Positions 1 through 10,815 of a stretch of DNA of 64,000 nucleotides are shown here, one piece after another. The stretch's first letter is position 1; every line of letters begins with the position of its first letter. The DNA is from Streptomyces sp. NRRL WC-3626 (GTDB lineage Bacteria > Actinomycetota > Actinomycetes > Streptomycetales > Streptomycetaceae). The notes under the pieces were generated by a model. The model was not told where the DNA came from. It saw only the letters and a list, made by a program, of their open reading frames with translations, and ran no database searches. The position numbers were made by a program, and so were the translations under genes. Location of the stretch: contig NZ_JOCA01000004.1 of NCBI RefSeq assembly GCF_000718785.1, positions 248,001 through 312,000 on the forward strand. Direction: 5' to 3'.

Positions 1-118
1 AGGCGCCGGATCCGGGCAGTTGACGCCGGATACGGCTTGGGGTGAAGCCGCGTCCCGGGAGGGACGTGGCCGGGCAACTCAACCGGCCCGAACCCGACAG
101 CTCACCTCGCAGGCGTCG
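1..118 (+). promoter_or_regulatory. c-di-AMP (ydaO-yuaA type) riboswitch, 5' end possibly cut by window edge
   Basis: The leader before the rpfA-like gene carries the hallmarks of a ydaO-yuaA riboswitch. There is a TTGGGGTGAAGCC block near 36-48, a GGGCAACTC block near 72-80 and the 3' signature CCCGAACCCGACAG running into CTCACCTCGCAGGCGT at 87-116. GACGCC at 22-27 pairs perfectly with GGCGTC at 112-117 and could be the closing stem. This class binds cyclic di-AMP, and in Streptomyces it is known to control rpf-type cell-wall hydrolase genes, mainly through premature termination. The identification rests on motif memory; a covariance-model search would settle it. Confidence 0.8.
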
Positions 119-133
119 GTGAGGGGATCCTCC

Positions 134-2382
<2,249 letters not shown>

Positions 2383-2408
2383 GCGCTCGCCGCGTAGGCA
2401 GCGTCGTA

Positions 2409-2453
2409 CGTACGTCCCCGTACCCGGTCCCGTACCGTGTGCGGGGACGTACG
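2409..2453 (+). terminator. Hairpin after eno
   Basis: A 12-bp perfect stem (2409-2420 with 2442-2453) with a long 21-nt loop lies between eno and the divIC-like gene. No T-run follows. It may end or attenuate eno transcription, with some read-through into divIC. Confidence 0.55.
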
Positions 2454-2483
2454 CGCGTAGGACGGTGAACGAGAGGCGGGACC

Positions 2484-2960
2484 ATGGCGGTCAAGGACCG
2501 GGACCGTTTCTCCACCGCGACCAGGATCCGGCTGATCGGTGAGCAGACCGCCGCCCGGGTCTACCGCTCGCAGACCAAACGCCAGGCCCGCCGCTCCCGG
2601 CTGACCGGCCGGGCGGCCCTGCTCGCCCTGGTGCTCTGCTCACTGATCGTGGCCCTCGCCTATCCCATGCGGCAGTACGTCTCCCAGCGCGCGGACATCG
2701 CCGACCTCCGGCAGGAGCAGGACGAGGCCCGTGAGCGGGTCGAACGGCTGCGCGACATGAAGGCGCGCTGGCAGGACGACGCCTACGCCGAGCAGGAGAT
2801 CCGCCGCCGGCTGCACTACGTCCTGCCCGGCGAGACCGGCTACATCGTCATCGACCCGGGTGCGGCGAAGCAGTCCCGCACGGACCTCGAGGCCGCCGAC
2901 CGCCCCTGGTACGCGAACGTCTGGGACGGCGTCGACAAGGCCGACGCCGCCGCCCAGTGA
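2484..2960 (+). CDS. divIC: Septum formation initiator, FtsB/DivIC family
   Basis: Bitopic membrane protein of 158 aa, expected to act with FtsL and FtsQ in the divisome. It has a basic cytoplasmic N terminus (about 1-41), one transmembrane helix (about 42-60), then an extracytoplasmic coiled coil (about 66-95) and the conserved C-terminal region with QEIRRRLHYVLPGETGY, typical of the family in actinobacteria. The ATG at 2484 follows a GAGAGGCGGG site. Its place between eno and the DUF501 gene matches the arrangement remembered for Streptomyces divIC. In Streptomyces this gene is dispensable for growth and matters for sporulation septa; that is family knowledge, not seen here. Confidence 0.9.
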   Translation: MAVKDRDRFSTATRIRLIGEQTAARVYRSQTKRQARRSRLTGRAALLALVLCSLIVALAYPMRQYVSQRADIADLRQEQDEARERVERLRDMKARWQDDAYAEQEIRRRLHYVLPGETGYIVIDPGAAKQSRTDLEAADRPWYANVWDGVDKADAAAQ

Positions 2961-2990
2961 CCCTTTGCAGAAAGCCGTAGAAAGACACGT

Positions 2991-3524
2991 ATGGAAACGC
3001 CCCCGCCCACGACCCCCCGCACCGAGCCCACCGACGCGGACGTCGAGGCCTTCAAGCAGCAGCTCGGGCGGCCCCCGCGCGGGCTGCGCGCCATCGCGCA
3101 CCGCTGCCCCTGCGGGCAGCCGGACGTCGTGGAGACCGCGCCGAGGCTGCCCGACGGCACCCCCTTCCCCACGCTGTACTACCTCACCTGCCCGAAGGCG
3201 AACTCCGCGATCGGGACGCTGGAGGCCAACGGCGTGATGAAGGAGATGACCGAGCGGCTGGCCGCCGACCCGGAACTGGCGGCCGCGTACCGCGCCGCGC
3301 ACGAGGACTACATCCGGCGCCGCGACGAGATCGAGGAGCTGAAGAACTTCCCCAGCGCGGGCGGCATGCCGGACCGCGTGAAGTGCCTCCACGTCCTGGT
3401 CGCCCACTCGCTGGCCGCCGGACCCGGCGTCAACCCGCTGGGCGACGAGGCGCTGGCGATGCTGCCCGAGTGGTGGCGCAAGGGCGCCTGCGTGACACTG
3501 CCCGCGAAGGAGGAGGACCGATGA
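2991..3524 (+). CDS. DUF501 family protein
   Basis: Protein of 177 aa with no membrane segment. It matches the DUF501 family, whose function is unknown. Conserved cysteines and histidines could bind a metal: Cys39 and Cys41 in HRCPCGQP, Cys67 in YYLTCPK, and Cys132 with His134 and His139 in KCLHVLVAH. DUF501 genes sit next to divIC and ppx/gppA genes in many actinobacteria, as here. Its stop overlaps the next start in ATGA, so the two are probably translationally coupled. The start is the ATG after a weak GAAAG site. Confidence 0.85.
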   Translation: METPPPTTPRTEPTDADVEAFKQQLGRPPRGLRAIAHRCPCGQPDVVETAPRLPDGTPFPTLYYLTCPKANSAIGTLEANGVMKEMTERLAADPELAAAYRAAHEDYIRRRDEIEELKNFPSAGGMPDRVKCLHVLVAHSLAAGPGVNPLGDEALAMLPEWWRKGACVTLPAKEEDR

Positions 3525-4462
3525 CCCGGGTCGCCGCCGTCGACTGCGGTACGAACTCCATCCGGCTGCTGGTCGCTGACGCGGACCCGAAGACCGGTGA
3601 ACTGACCGAGCTGGACCGCCGTATGACGATCGTACGGCTGGGTCAGGGTGTGGACCGGACGGGCCGGCTGGCGCCCGAGGCGCTGGAGCGGACCTTCGCC
3701 GCCTGCCGTGAGTACGCGGAGATCATCAAGGAGCACGGCGCGGAGCGTCTGCGGTTCGTCGCCACCTCCGCCTCCCGCGACGCCGAGAACCGCGACGAGT
3801 TCGTGCGCGGGGTGCTGGACATCCTGGGCGTGGAGCCCGAGGTCATCACCGGTGACCAGGAGGCCGAGTTCTCCTTCACCGGCGCCACCAAGGAGCTGAC
3901 CGGGCGGACCGATCTGCGCCGCCCCTTCCTCGTCGTGGACATCGGCGGCGGCTCGACCGAGTTCGTGGTGGGTGAGGACCGGGTGCGTGCCGCCCGTTCC
4001 GTGGACGTCGGCTGCGTACGGATGACCGAGCGGCACCTGGTGCGCGACGGGGCCGTGACGGACCCGCCCACCGAGGCACAGATCGCGGCGATGCGCGCCG
4101 ACATCGAGGCCGCCCTGGACCGGGCCGAGGAGACCGTACCGCTGCGCGAGGCGCACACCCTGGTCGGCCTGGCCGGCTCGGTGACGACCGTGTCGGCGAT
4201 CGCCCAGGACCTCCCCGAGTACGACTCCGAGGCCATCCACCACTCCCGCGTCACCCGTACCCGCGTCCGGGAGATCACCGGCCACCTGCTGCGCTCCACC
4301 CACGCCGAACGCGCGACGATCCCCTCCATGCACCCGGGCCGCGTCGACGTGATCGGCTCGGGCGCCCTGGTGCTGCTGGCGATCATGGAACGGGTCGGCG
4401 CGGAGGAGGTCGTGGTCTCGGAGCACGACATCCTCGACGGCATCGCCTGGTCGGTGGCGTAG
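3521..4462 (+). CDS. Ppx/GppA family exopolyphosphatase / guanosine pentaphosphate phosphatase
   Basis: Protein of 313 aa in the ASKHA (actin-like ATPase) fold. It has the phosphate-binding motif DCGTNSIRLLVAD at the N terminus and the second glycine-rich motif VDIGGGSTEFVVG near residue 145. Members hydrolyse polyphosphate or convert pppGpp to ppGpp; the sequence does not tell which. At about 310 aa it is the short two-domain form common in actinobacteria, without the C-terminal HD-like domains of E. coli GppA. The start is fixed by the ATGA overlap with DUF501 and a GGAGGA site just upstream. Confidence 0.92.
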   Translation: MTRVAAVDCGTNSIRLLVADADPKTGELTELDRRMTIVRLGQGVDRTGRLAPEALERTFAACREYAEIIKEHGAERLRFVATSASRDAENRDEFVRGVLDILGVEPEVITGDQEAEFSFTGATKELTGRTDLRRPFLVVDIGGGSTEFVVGEDRVRAARSVDVGCVRMTERHLVRDGAVTDPPTEAQIAAMRADIEAALDRAEETVPLREAHTLVGLAGSVTTVSAIAQDLPEYDSEAIHHSRVTRTRVREITGHLLRSTHAERATIPSMHPGRVDVIGSGALVLLAIMERVGAEEVVVSEHDILDGIAWSVA

Positions 4463-4906
4463 GTCTCCCTTGCTACCGGCGGGTAGCACTCCGCTGAGCA
4501 GTCGGGATAGCGTTTGAGCAGGGTCCCCGGGGGTCTTCGCGGCCCCCCGGCGGGGGCCCGCCGGGAAAGTTCGTGAAGTTCTTCACAAGGAAATGGGCCC
4601 GGGAGGGCGAAGAACCCGGTTCGGTTGACCCATTCGGGCCCCCAACGCCCCTTTGAACACGTTCAGAAGGTGATGGGGGGCACCCTGGCGGGGGTCGTCG
4701 CCAGGGCTTCGGCGGTCGGCCTCACGGTGTGCTCGTAACGGCAGAGAGGCAGCTCACGCGCCATTGACAACGTCTGCCGCGGGGTGCCGGTTCCCATTTC
4801 GCGACGTGATCTGGATCAAGAAATGCGGGATGGTAACACGAGCCCTGTCGAAGCTTGTGAAGGGGCGCACGAGGTACCCCCCCGAGACGGGTGGATACTC
4901 GATGGC
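4463..4906. other. Intergenic region upstream of NDH-2
   Basis: A region of 444 bases without a gene. It holds a small GCTACC/GGTAGC hairpin at 4471-4486, a GC-rich inverted repeat around 4547-4564 that could terminate ppx/gppA, and a candidate Rex operator at 4571-4588. A TTGACA hexamer lies at 4764-4769 without a clear matching -10. The long leader after the operator is unexplained. Confidence 0.6.
4571..4588. promoter_or_regulatory. Candidate Rex operator (ROP) for NDH-2
   Basis: TCGTGAAGTTCTTCACAA matches the Rex consensus TTGTGAANNNNTTCACAA at 13 of 14 fixed positions. Rex is the NADH/NAD+-sensing repressor of actinobacteria and firmicutes and controls respiratory genes. The next gene is an NADH dehydrogenase, which fits. 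The site is more than 300 bases before the start codon, so the promoter must be far upstream or the leader long. Confidence 0.7.
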
Positions 4907-6298
4907 ATGAGCACCACGGAGCGTCCCAGGATCCTCGTAGTAGGCGGTGGGTACGTAGGCCTGTACGCAGCTCGGCGCATCCAGAAGAAGATGCGTTACG
5001 GCGAGGCGACCGTCACCGTCGTCGACCCGCGGTCGTACATGACCTACCAGCCCTTCCTCCCCGAAACCGCCGCCGGCAACATCTCCCCCCGGCATGTCGT
5101 CGTCCCGCTGCGACGCGTGCTGCCCAAGGCGGAGGTTCTCACCGGCCGGGTCACCACCATCGACCAGGACCGCAAGGTCGCGACGATCGCGCCGCTGGTC
5201 GGTGACGCGTACGACCTGCCCTTCGACTACCTGGTGATCGCGCTCGGCGCGGTCTCCCGGACCTTCCCGATCCCCGGCCTCGCGGAGCAGGGCATCGGCA
5301 TGAAGGGCGTCGAGGAGGCCATCGGCCTGCGCAACCACGTCCTCGAGCAGCTCGACAAGGCGGACTCCACCACGGACGAGGAGATCCGGCGCAAGGCGCT
5401 CACGTTCGTCTTCATCGGCGGCGGCTTCGCCGGCGCGGAGACGATCGGTGAGGTCGAGGACATGGCCCGGGACGCGGCCAAGTACTACAAGACGGTCTCC
5501 CGCGAGGACATGCGCTTCGTCCTCGTCGACGCCGCCGACAAGATCCTCCCCGAGGTCGGCCCCAAGCTCGGCGCGTACGGCAAGGAGCACCTCGAGAGCC
5601 GCGGCGTCGAGGTCTACCTGTCCACGTCGATGGACTCCTGCGTCGACGGCCACGTGGTGCTGAAGAACGGCCTCGAGGTCGACTCCAACACCATCGTGTG
5701 GACGGCGGGCGTCAAGCCGAACCCGGCGCTGTCCCGCTTCGGCCTGCCGCTCGGTCCGCGCGGCCACGTCGACACCCAGCCCACCCTCCAGGTCACCGGC
5801 ACCGACTACATCTGGGCCGCGGGCGACAACGCCCAGGTTCCGGACCTCGTGGGCCGCAAGGCCGGCAACGAGAACGCCTGGTGCCCGCCGAACGCCCAGC
5901 ACGCGCTGCGCCAGGCCAAGGTCCTCGGCGACAACGTGGTCTCCGGCATGCGGGGCTTCCCGCAGAAGGAGTACAGCCACGCCAACAAGGGCGCGGTGGC
6001 GGGCCTCGGCCTGCACAAGGGCGTGGCGATGATCGTCGTCGGCAAGATGAAGATCAAGCTGAAGGGGCGGCTGGCCTGGTACATGCACCGGGCGTACCAC
6101 GGCATGGCGATGCCGACCTTCAACCGCAAGATCCGCGTCTTCGCCGACTGGACCCTCGGCATGTTCCTCAAGCGCGAGGTCGTGTCGCTGGGCGCGATCC
6201 AGTCGCCGCGTGAGGAGTTCTACGAGGCGGCGAAGCCGGCGCCGGCGCCGGTGGCTGCCGCGTCGGAGCCGAAGAAGACGGAAGCGAAGGCTTCCTGA
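4907..6298 (+). CDS. ndh: Type II NADH:quinone dehydrogenase (NDH-2)
   Basis: FAD-dependent, non-proton-pumping NADH dehydrogenase of 463 aa. The N-terminal dinucleotide fold (GGGYVGLYAARR, about 13-24) binds FAD, a second fold near 168-183 (FIGGGFAGAE) binds NADH, and WAAGDNAQVP near 303 is the FAD-contacting ATG/GD motif. The C-terminal region (about 380-435) is rich in basic and hydrophobic residues, consistent with membrane-surface attachment. The tail is Ala/Pro/Lys-rich. It passes electrons from NADH to menaquinone. The ATG at 4907 was chosen because the family sequence begins there; the ribosome site is weak. Rex-type redox control is suggested by the operator upstream. Confidence 0.93.
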   Translation: MSTTERPRILVVGGGYVGLYAARRIQKKMRYGEATVTVVDPRSYMTYQPFLPETAAGNISPRHVVVPLRRVLPKAEVLTGRVTTIDQDRKVATIAPLVGDAYDLPFDYLVIALGAVSRTFPIPGLAEQGIGMKGVEEAIGLRNHVLEQLDKADSTTDEEIRRKALTFVFIGGGFAGAETIGEVEDMARDAAKYYKTVSREDMRFVLVDAADKILPEVGPKLGAYGKEHLESRGVEVYLSTSMDSCVDGHVVLKNGLEVDSNTIVWTAGVKPNPALSRFGLPLGPRGHVDTQPTLQVTGTDYIWAAGDNAQVPDLVGRKAGNENAWCPPNAQHALRQAKVLGDNVVSGMRGFPQKEYSHANKGAVAGLGLHKGVAMIVVGKMKIKLKGRLAWYMHRAYHGMAMPTFNRKIRVFADWTLGMFLKREVVSLGAIQSPREEFYEAAKPAPAPVAAASEPKKTEAKAS

Positions 6299-6320
6299 CC
6301 TACGGTCACCTGTGACTGCC

Positions 6321-6362
6321 CGAAGGGGCCGCCCGCCATCCGTGGTGCGGGCGGCCCCTTCG
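6321..6362 (+). terminator. Terminator after ndh
   Basis: A perfect 16-bp GC-rich stem (6321-6336 with 6347-6362) with a 10-nt loop starts 22 bases after the ndh stop. There is no T-run, as is common in Streptomyces. Confidence 0.85.
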
Positions 6363-6549
6363 GCGTTGCCGAGGGGGCGAAGGGGGCGCCCGGGTTCCAG
6401 CCCCAGGGGGCTCCGCCCCACGCTCACCCACCACCCGACTCGGTCACCGAGAAGGCACCCTGGCGCGGCGCCGGGCCCCGGGGTGGATGAAGAGGCGGGC
6501 CGGGTGAGGCGGGATCCTCCCGGGAGGACCGGAAGCGAATCCCCCAACC

Positions 6550-6692
6550 GGTGACTTCTCGGCTCCGAGCCGGACGGGTGGGTGGGCGAGTGGGCCCCGC
6601 AGGGGTCCCACGGGGGCAGGGGCGGAGCCCTCGGGGGGTGACCTCTCGAGTCCCGAGTCCGGTGGGTGGGTGAGTGGGCCCCGGAGGGGGCC
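6550..6692. repeat. Imperfect direct repeat, two copies of about 57 bp
   Basis: Copy one runs from 6550 to about 6608 and copy two from 6637 to about 6692. Both begin GGTGAC(C/T)TCTCG, contain a GGGTGGGTGGG(C/T)GAGTG block and end in GGGCCCC plus a G-rich segment. Function unknown; it could be a local duplication of an intergenic repeat. Confidence 0.6.
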
Positions 6693-6759
6693 TGCCGGGT
6701 GCGGGCCGTCCCGGGAAGCGTGAGGCGGGGCCTCGAAGGGGACTCCGGGAGCGTGCTAT

Positions 6760-6774
6760 TGAGCGTTTTGCTCA
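6760..6774. promoter_or_regulatory. Candidate operator, TGAGC-N5-GCTCA
   Basis: Perfect 5-bp arms around GTTTT, 95 bases before the methyltransferase start. The geometry resembles TetR-family operators. No cognate regulator is adjacent, so the assignment is speculative. Confidence 0.35.
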
Positions 6775-6868
6775 GTCATGACGCGCGGCGGGGACTGCCA
6801 ACGCCCGTCCCTGGTGTTTACGTGGGAAATGACATTCCGGGATTCCCCGTCACGGAGGTGTACACACC

Positions 6869-8167
6869 ATGCCGGACGTCGCCTCGCGGCTGAAAGGCCA
6901 CGTCGAACAGTTGATCGGCGCCCCCCTCTCCGTCCGTGTCCGCGCCTGGGACGGATCACAGGCCGGCCCCCCGGACGCCCCCATCCTCGTCGTACGCAAC
7001 CGCCGGGCCCTGCGCCACCTGCTCCGGAAGCCGGGCGAACTCGGTCTCGCGCGTGCCTGGGTGGCCGGCGACCTGACGGTCGAGGGCGACCTCTACGCCG
7101 CCCTCGACGCGCTCGCCGGCCTCGTCTGGGAGCGCGGTGAGGACGCCCGTACCCTCGCCCAGGCCCTGCGCGACCCGGCGTTCCGTTCCGCCGCCCGCGG
7201 ACTCCTCGCCCTCGCCGGACCCCCGCTGCCGCCCGCCCCGCCCCCCGAGGAGGTCCGCCGTCCCCGCCGCGGACTGCACACCAAGCACAGCGACCGGCGG
7301 GCCATCAGCCACCACTACGACGTCGGCAACGACTTCTACGAGATCGTCCTCGGCCCGTCCATGGTGTACTCCTGCGCCTACTGGCCCGCCCCGCCCCCGC
7401 CGGGCACCCTCGAACAGGCCCAGCACGACAAGCTCGAACTCGTCGCCCGCAAGCTCGCCCTGCGGCCCGGTCAGCGCCTGCTGGACGTCGGCTGCGGCTG
7501 GGGCTCCATGGCCATCCACGCCGCCCGCGACCACGGCGTGAGCGTGGTCGGCGTGACCCTCTCCCGGGAACAGGCCGCGTACGCCCGTAAGCGCGTCGCC
7601 GACGAGGGACTGACCGACCGCGTCGACATCCGCGTACAGGACTACCGGGACGTGTCCGACGGACCGTACGACGCCGTGTCCTCCATCGGTATGGCCGAAC
7701 ACGTCGGCTCCGAGCGCTACCTGGAGTACGCCACCGCCCTGCACCGGCTGCTCAAGCCCGGCGGACGGCTGCTGAACCACCAGATCGCGCGCCGCCCGCA
7801 GCGGGACGAGACGTCGTACCGGGTGGACTCCTTCATCGACGCCTACGTCTTCCCCGACGGTGAACTCGCCCCGCTGGGCACCACGGTGTCCCTGCTGGAA
7901 CGTTCCGGTTTCGAGGTGCGCGACGTCGAGTCGATCCGCGAGCACTACGCGCTCACCCTGCGCCGCTGGGTGGAGAACCTGACGGACGGCTGGGACCGGG
8001 CGGTGTCGCTCGCCGGTCCGGGAAGGGCCCGGGTCTGGCTGCTGTACATGGCCGCGTCCGCCCTCGCCTTCGAACGCAACCGCATCGGCGTCAACCAGGT
8101 CCTCGCCGTCAGAACCCCCGAGCCCGGCACCTCCGGCCTCCCCCTGCGGGCCCGCACCTGGAACTGA
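6869..8167 (+). CDS. Cyclopropane-fatty-acyl-phospholipid synthase family methyltransferase
   Basis: SAM-dependent methyltransferase of 432 aa. An N-terminal domain (about 1-130) resembles the lipid-binding part of Cfa enzymes. Then come ISHHYDVGNDFYEIVLG, the Cfa signature, and the class I SAM-binding motif LDVGCGWGSMA at about 206-216. MAEHVGSERY and an aromatic-rich C-terminal segment (NRIGVNQVLAV) are also typical. Members add a methylene or methyl group to unsaturated acyl chains of membrane phospholipids. The exact product (cyclopropane versus methyl-branched chain) cannot be read from sequence. The ATG at 6869 follows a GGAGGTG ribosome site. It is convergent with the ABC transporter. 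Confidence 0.9.
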   Translation: MPDVASRLKGHVEQLIGAPLSVRVRAWDGSQAGPPDAPILVVRNRRALRHLLRKPGELGLARAWVAGDLTVEGDLYAALDALAGLVWERGEDARTLAQALRDPAFRSAARGLLALAGPPLPPAPPPEEVRRPRRGLHTKHSDRRAISHHYDVGNDFYEIVLGPSMVYSCAYWPAPPPPGTLEQAQHDKLELVARKLALRPGQRLLDVGCGWGSMAIHAARDHGVSVVGVTLSREQAAYARKRVADEGLTDRVDIRVQDYRDVSDGPYDAVSSIGMAEHVGSERYLEYATALHRLLKPGGRLLNHQIARRPQRDETSYRVDSFIDAYVFPDGELAPLGTTVSLLERSGFEVRDVESIREHYALTLRRWVENLTDGWDRAVSLAGPGRARVWLLYMAASALAFERNRIGVNQVLAVRTPEPGTSGLPLRARTWN

Positions 8168-8170
8168 CCC

Positions 8171-8222
8171 GCTCACGACGACGGGCCCCGCTCCACCCGG
8201 AGCGGGGCCCGTCGTCGTGAGC
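8171..8222. terminator. Bidirectional terminator, perfect 24-bp stem
   Basis: Arms 8171-8194 and 8199-8222 are perfectly complementary with a 4-nt ACCC loop. It lies between two convergent genes and can serve both. Confidence 0.92.
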
Positions 8223-8229
8223 CGGGACG

Positions 8230-10758
8230 CTACTCGGCCTTGATCGCCTGCAGCATGTTCAGCCGGGCCGCCCGCCGCGCCGGCCACAGCGCCGCCAGCA
8301 CACCGACCACCGCGGCCAGCAGCAGGAAGATCCCCATCCGCTGCCACGGCAGGACCAGTTCGTACGTCGCCATCCGCGCGCCCACGAGTTCACCGGCCGC
8401 CCAGCCGAAGAACACGCCCAGACCGAGGCCGAGCACCCCGCCGAACAGCGAGATCACCAGGGACTCCAGCCGGACCATCCGCTTGACGCCCTTGCGGTCC
8501 AGGCCGATCGCCCGCAGCATGCCGATCTCCTGGGAGCGCTCGAACACCGACATCGCCAGGGTGTTGATGACACCGATGACCGCCACGATCACCGCCATCG
8601 CCAGCAGGCCGTAGACCATGTTCAGGATCAGGGTGAACATCTTCGCGACCTCGTTGGAGAGGTCCTGCTTGTCCTGGACCCTGATCGCGGGGTTGCTGCC
8701 GAGGGCCTTCTCCAGGGAGTCCTTCACGGCGTCCGACGTGCCGTCGGCGGTCTTCACCATGACCATCATGTCGGCCGGTTCCGACTCGTGCGGGTCCAGG
8801 GTCGCGGTGTCGATCATGATGCCGCGCATCAGCTCGTTGGCCTCGTAGACCCCGGAGACCGTGAGCTTCTGCTTCTCGCCGTCCCCGTAGGCGACGGTGA
8901 ACGCCGAACCTGCCTTCCAGCCGTACGACTTCGCGACGTCCTCGTCCACGACGACCCGGGTGCCGCCGATCTCGAAGGAGCCCTGGACGACCGGGAAGTC
9001 GGTCAGGTCGCCGAACGTGGCGCCGTTCACACCGGTCAGGTACTCGGTCTCACCGTCGATCCGGGCGTCCGCGTTGCGCATCGGACTGGTCGCGGTGACG
9101 TCGCCGGCCCCCTTCAGCTTCTTCTCGACGTCCGGCGACAGCGGGTGGCCGTTCGCCATGGACACCATGTAGTCCGCCTTGATCGCGGACGCGGCCATCT
9201 TGTCGATGGACTTCTGCAGACTGCCGGCCATCACCGTCATCCCGGTGATCAGGGTGAGCCCGATCATCAGCGCGGACGCGGTGGCGGCGGTACGGCGCGG
9301 ATTGCGCACCGAGTTCTGCCGGGCGAGCTTGCCCGACACCCCGAAGACGCGCAGCACCGGGCCCGCGGCCGCGATCAGCGGACGGGACAGCAGCGGGGTC
9401 AGGATGAAGACACCGATGATCAGCAGTACGGCGCCGAGCCCCATCGGGGCCTGGCCGTCGGAGCCGTCCATCGTCGTGGCCGCGAGGACCACCGCGACAC
9501 CGGCCGCCGAGAACAGCGCGCCCAGCGTGTTGCGCAGCACCAGCGACTTGGTGGTCGCCTGCGCGTGCAGCGCGCTCATCGCCGCCACCGGCGGGATCTT
9601 CGCGGCCCGGCGGCCGGGCAGCCACGCGGCGAGCATGGTCACCAGGATGCCGACCGCGAACGCGGAGCCGACCGTGCCCGAGCTGATCACCAGCGGTCCG
9701 TCGGGCATGGGCGCGTCCAGCGCCCCCATCAGCGAGCGCAGACCCGCGCCGATGCCGACACCGGCGACCAGTCCGGCGACGGCGGCGACCGCGCCGACCA
9801 CGAACGCCTCGATCAGCACCGACCGCGTCACCTGACGGCGGGACGCGCCGACCGCGCGCATCAGGGCCAGTTCCTTGGTGCGCTGGGCGACCAGCATGGT
9901 GAAGGTGTTGGCGATGATGAACGTACCGACGAACAGCGAGATCCCGGCGAAGACCAGCAGCCCCTGCTTCAGGCCGCTCATCGAGGCGGCGATCGCCTCC
10001 GCCTGGTCGTCGGCGAGCTCCGTGCCCGTCGTGGTCTCCACGACGTCGGAGGGCAGCGCCTTCTCCAGCTGGGCCCGGAGCTCGGTGTCGCTGACGCCGG
10101 CCTTCGCCTTCACGGCGATCTCGTCGAAGGTGCCCGGCTTGCCGAACAGCTTCTGCGCGCTCGCCGTGTCGAACAGGGTGAGGCTGCCGCCCGCCGCGAC
10201 GTTGCCGTCGTCGGTGGTGAAGACGCCGGTGATCACCGGCTCCAGGACGGGACCGTCGACCGACATCCGCACGGTGTCGCCGACCTTGTAGCCGGCCCGC
10301 TTCGCGGTCTCGGAGTCGATGAGGATCTCGCCCTCGCCCTTCGGCGCGCGCCCGTCGGTCAGCGGGTAGCGGGGGTCCTTGTCGCCCCAGTAGTTGCCGC
10401 CCTGCGACTGGAAGCCGTCGCCGATCAGCTTGCCGTCCTTGCCGGCGATCGCGGTGAAGCCCTGGACGGTGCCGATGGCCCGGGCGGCGCCGGGGACGGC
10501 GGCGCTCTCGTCGACCAGTTCGCGGGTCAGCTCCGGGTACTCGCCGACCCTGTCGCCCTCGGCCTCCTTCCACTGGGCCGTGACGGCGACGTCGACGTGG
10601 TCGAAGCCCTTGGCGGACTGGTTCTGCAGGGCGCCGGAGAGGCTGTTGGTGAAGACCAGGGTCCCCGACACGAAGGCCACGCCGAGCATCACGGCGAGCA
10701 CGGTCATCAGGAGCCGGGCCTTGTGCGCGGAGACGTTGCGCAAGGCGGTACGGAACAT
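8230..10758 (-). CDS. ABC transporter permease, FtsX/MacB-like
   Basis: Large integral membrane protein of 842 aa. It begins with the MacB-type N terminus (MFRTALRNVSAHKAR) and a first transmembrane helix, then a long extracytoplasmic MacB periplasmic-core-like domain. FtsX domains follow at about 265-400 (three to four helices, with RTKELALMRAVGASRRQV) and about 710-840 (FERSQEIGMLRAIGLDRKGV). A second extracytoplasmic domain lies between them. The duplicated layout is usual for actinobacterial exporters of this type, which move lipids, peptides or antibiotics, or act mechanically on the cell surface. The substrate is unknown. The partner ATPase lies 57 bases upstream on the same strand. Confidence 0.92.
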   Translation of the reverse strand: MFRTALRNVSAHKARLLMTVLAVMLGVAFVSGTLVFTNSLSGALQNQSAKGFDHVDVAVTAQWKEAEGDRVGEYPELTRELVDESAAVPGAARAIGTVQGFTAIAGKDGKLIGDGFQSQGGNYWGDKDPRYPLTDGRAPKGEGEILIDSETAKRAGYKVGDTVRMSVDGPVLEPVITGVFTTDDGNVAAGGSLTLFDTASAQKLFGKPGTFDEIAVKAKAGVSDTELRAQLEKALPSDVVETTTGTELADDQAEAIAASMSGLKQGLLVFAGISLFVGTFIIANTFTMLVAQRTKELALMRAVGASRRQVTRSVLIEAFVVGAVAAVAGLVAGVGIGAGLRSLMGALDAPMPDGPLVISSGTVGSAFAVGILVTMLAAWLPGRRAAKIPPVAAMSALHAQATTKSLVLRNTLGALFSAAGVAVVLAATTMDGSDGQAPMGLGAVLLIIGVFILTPLLSRPLIAAAGPVLRVFGVSGKLARQNSVRNPRRTAATASALMIGLTLITGMTVMAGSLQKSIDKMAASAIKADYMVSMANGHPLSPDVEKKLKGAGDVTATSPMRNADARIDGETEYLTGVNGATFGDLTDFPVVQGSFEIGGTRVVVDEDVAKSYGWKAGSAFTVAYGDGEKQKLTVSGVYEANELMRGIMIDTATLDPHESEPADMMVMVKTADGTSDAVKDSLEKALGSNPAIRVQDKQDLSNEVAKMFTLILNMVYGLLAMAVIVAVIGVINTLAMSVFERSQEIGMLRAIGLDRKGVKRMVRLESLVISLFGGVLGLGLGVFFGWAAGELVGARMATYELVLPWQRMGIFLLLAAVVGVLAALWPARRAARLNMLQAIKAE

Positions 10759-10815
10759 GGGAGTCTTCTCGAGTCCAGACGTATGGAGGAGGGGCGGGCG
10801 GAGGACGCGGGCGAG

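Larger units (their letters stand above)
6363..6868. other. Intergenic region between ndh and the CFA-synthase-like gene
   Basis: About 500 bases of very GC-rich, non-coding-looking sequence. It contains an imperfect direct repeat of roughly 57 bases (6550 and 6637 onward) and a short inverted repeat at 6760-6774 nearer the downstream gene. No ORF with proper codon bias is seen. Confidence 0.6.

Noticed and set aside
6956..8347. Minus-strand frame opposite the Cfa-like methyltransferase
   Set aside because: Shadow frame; it also crosses the terminator hairpin.
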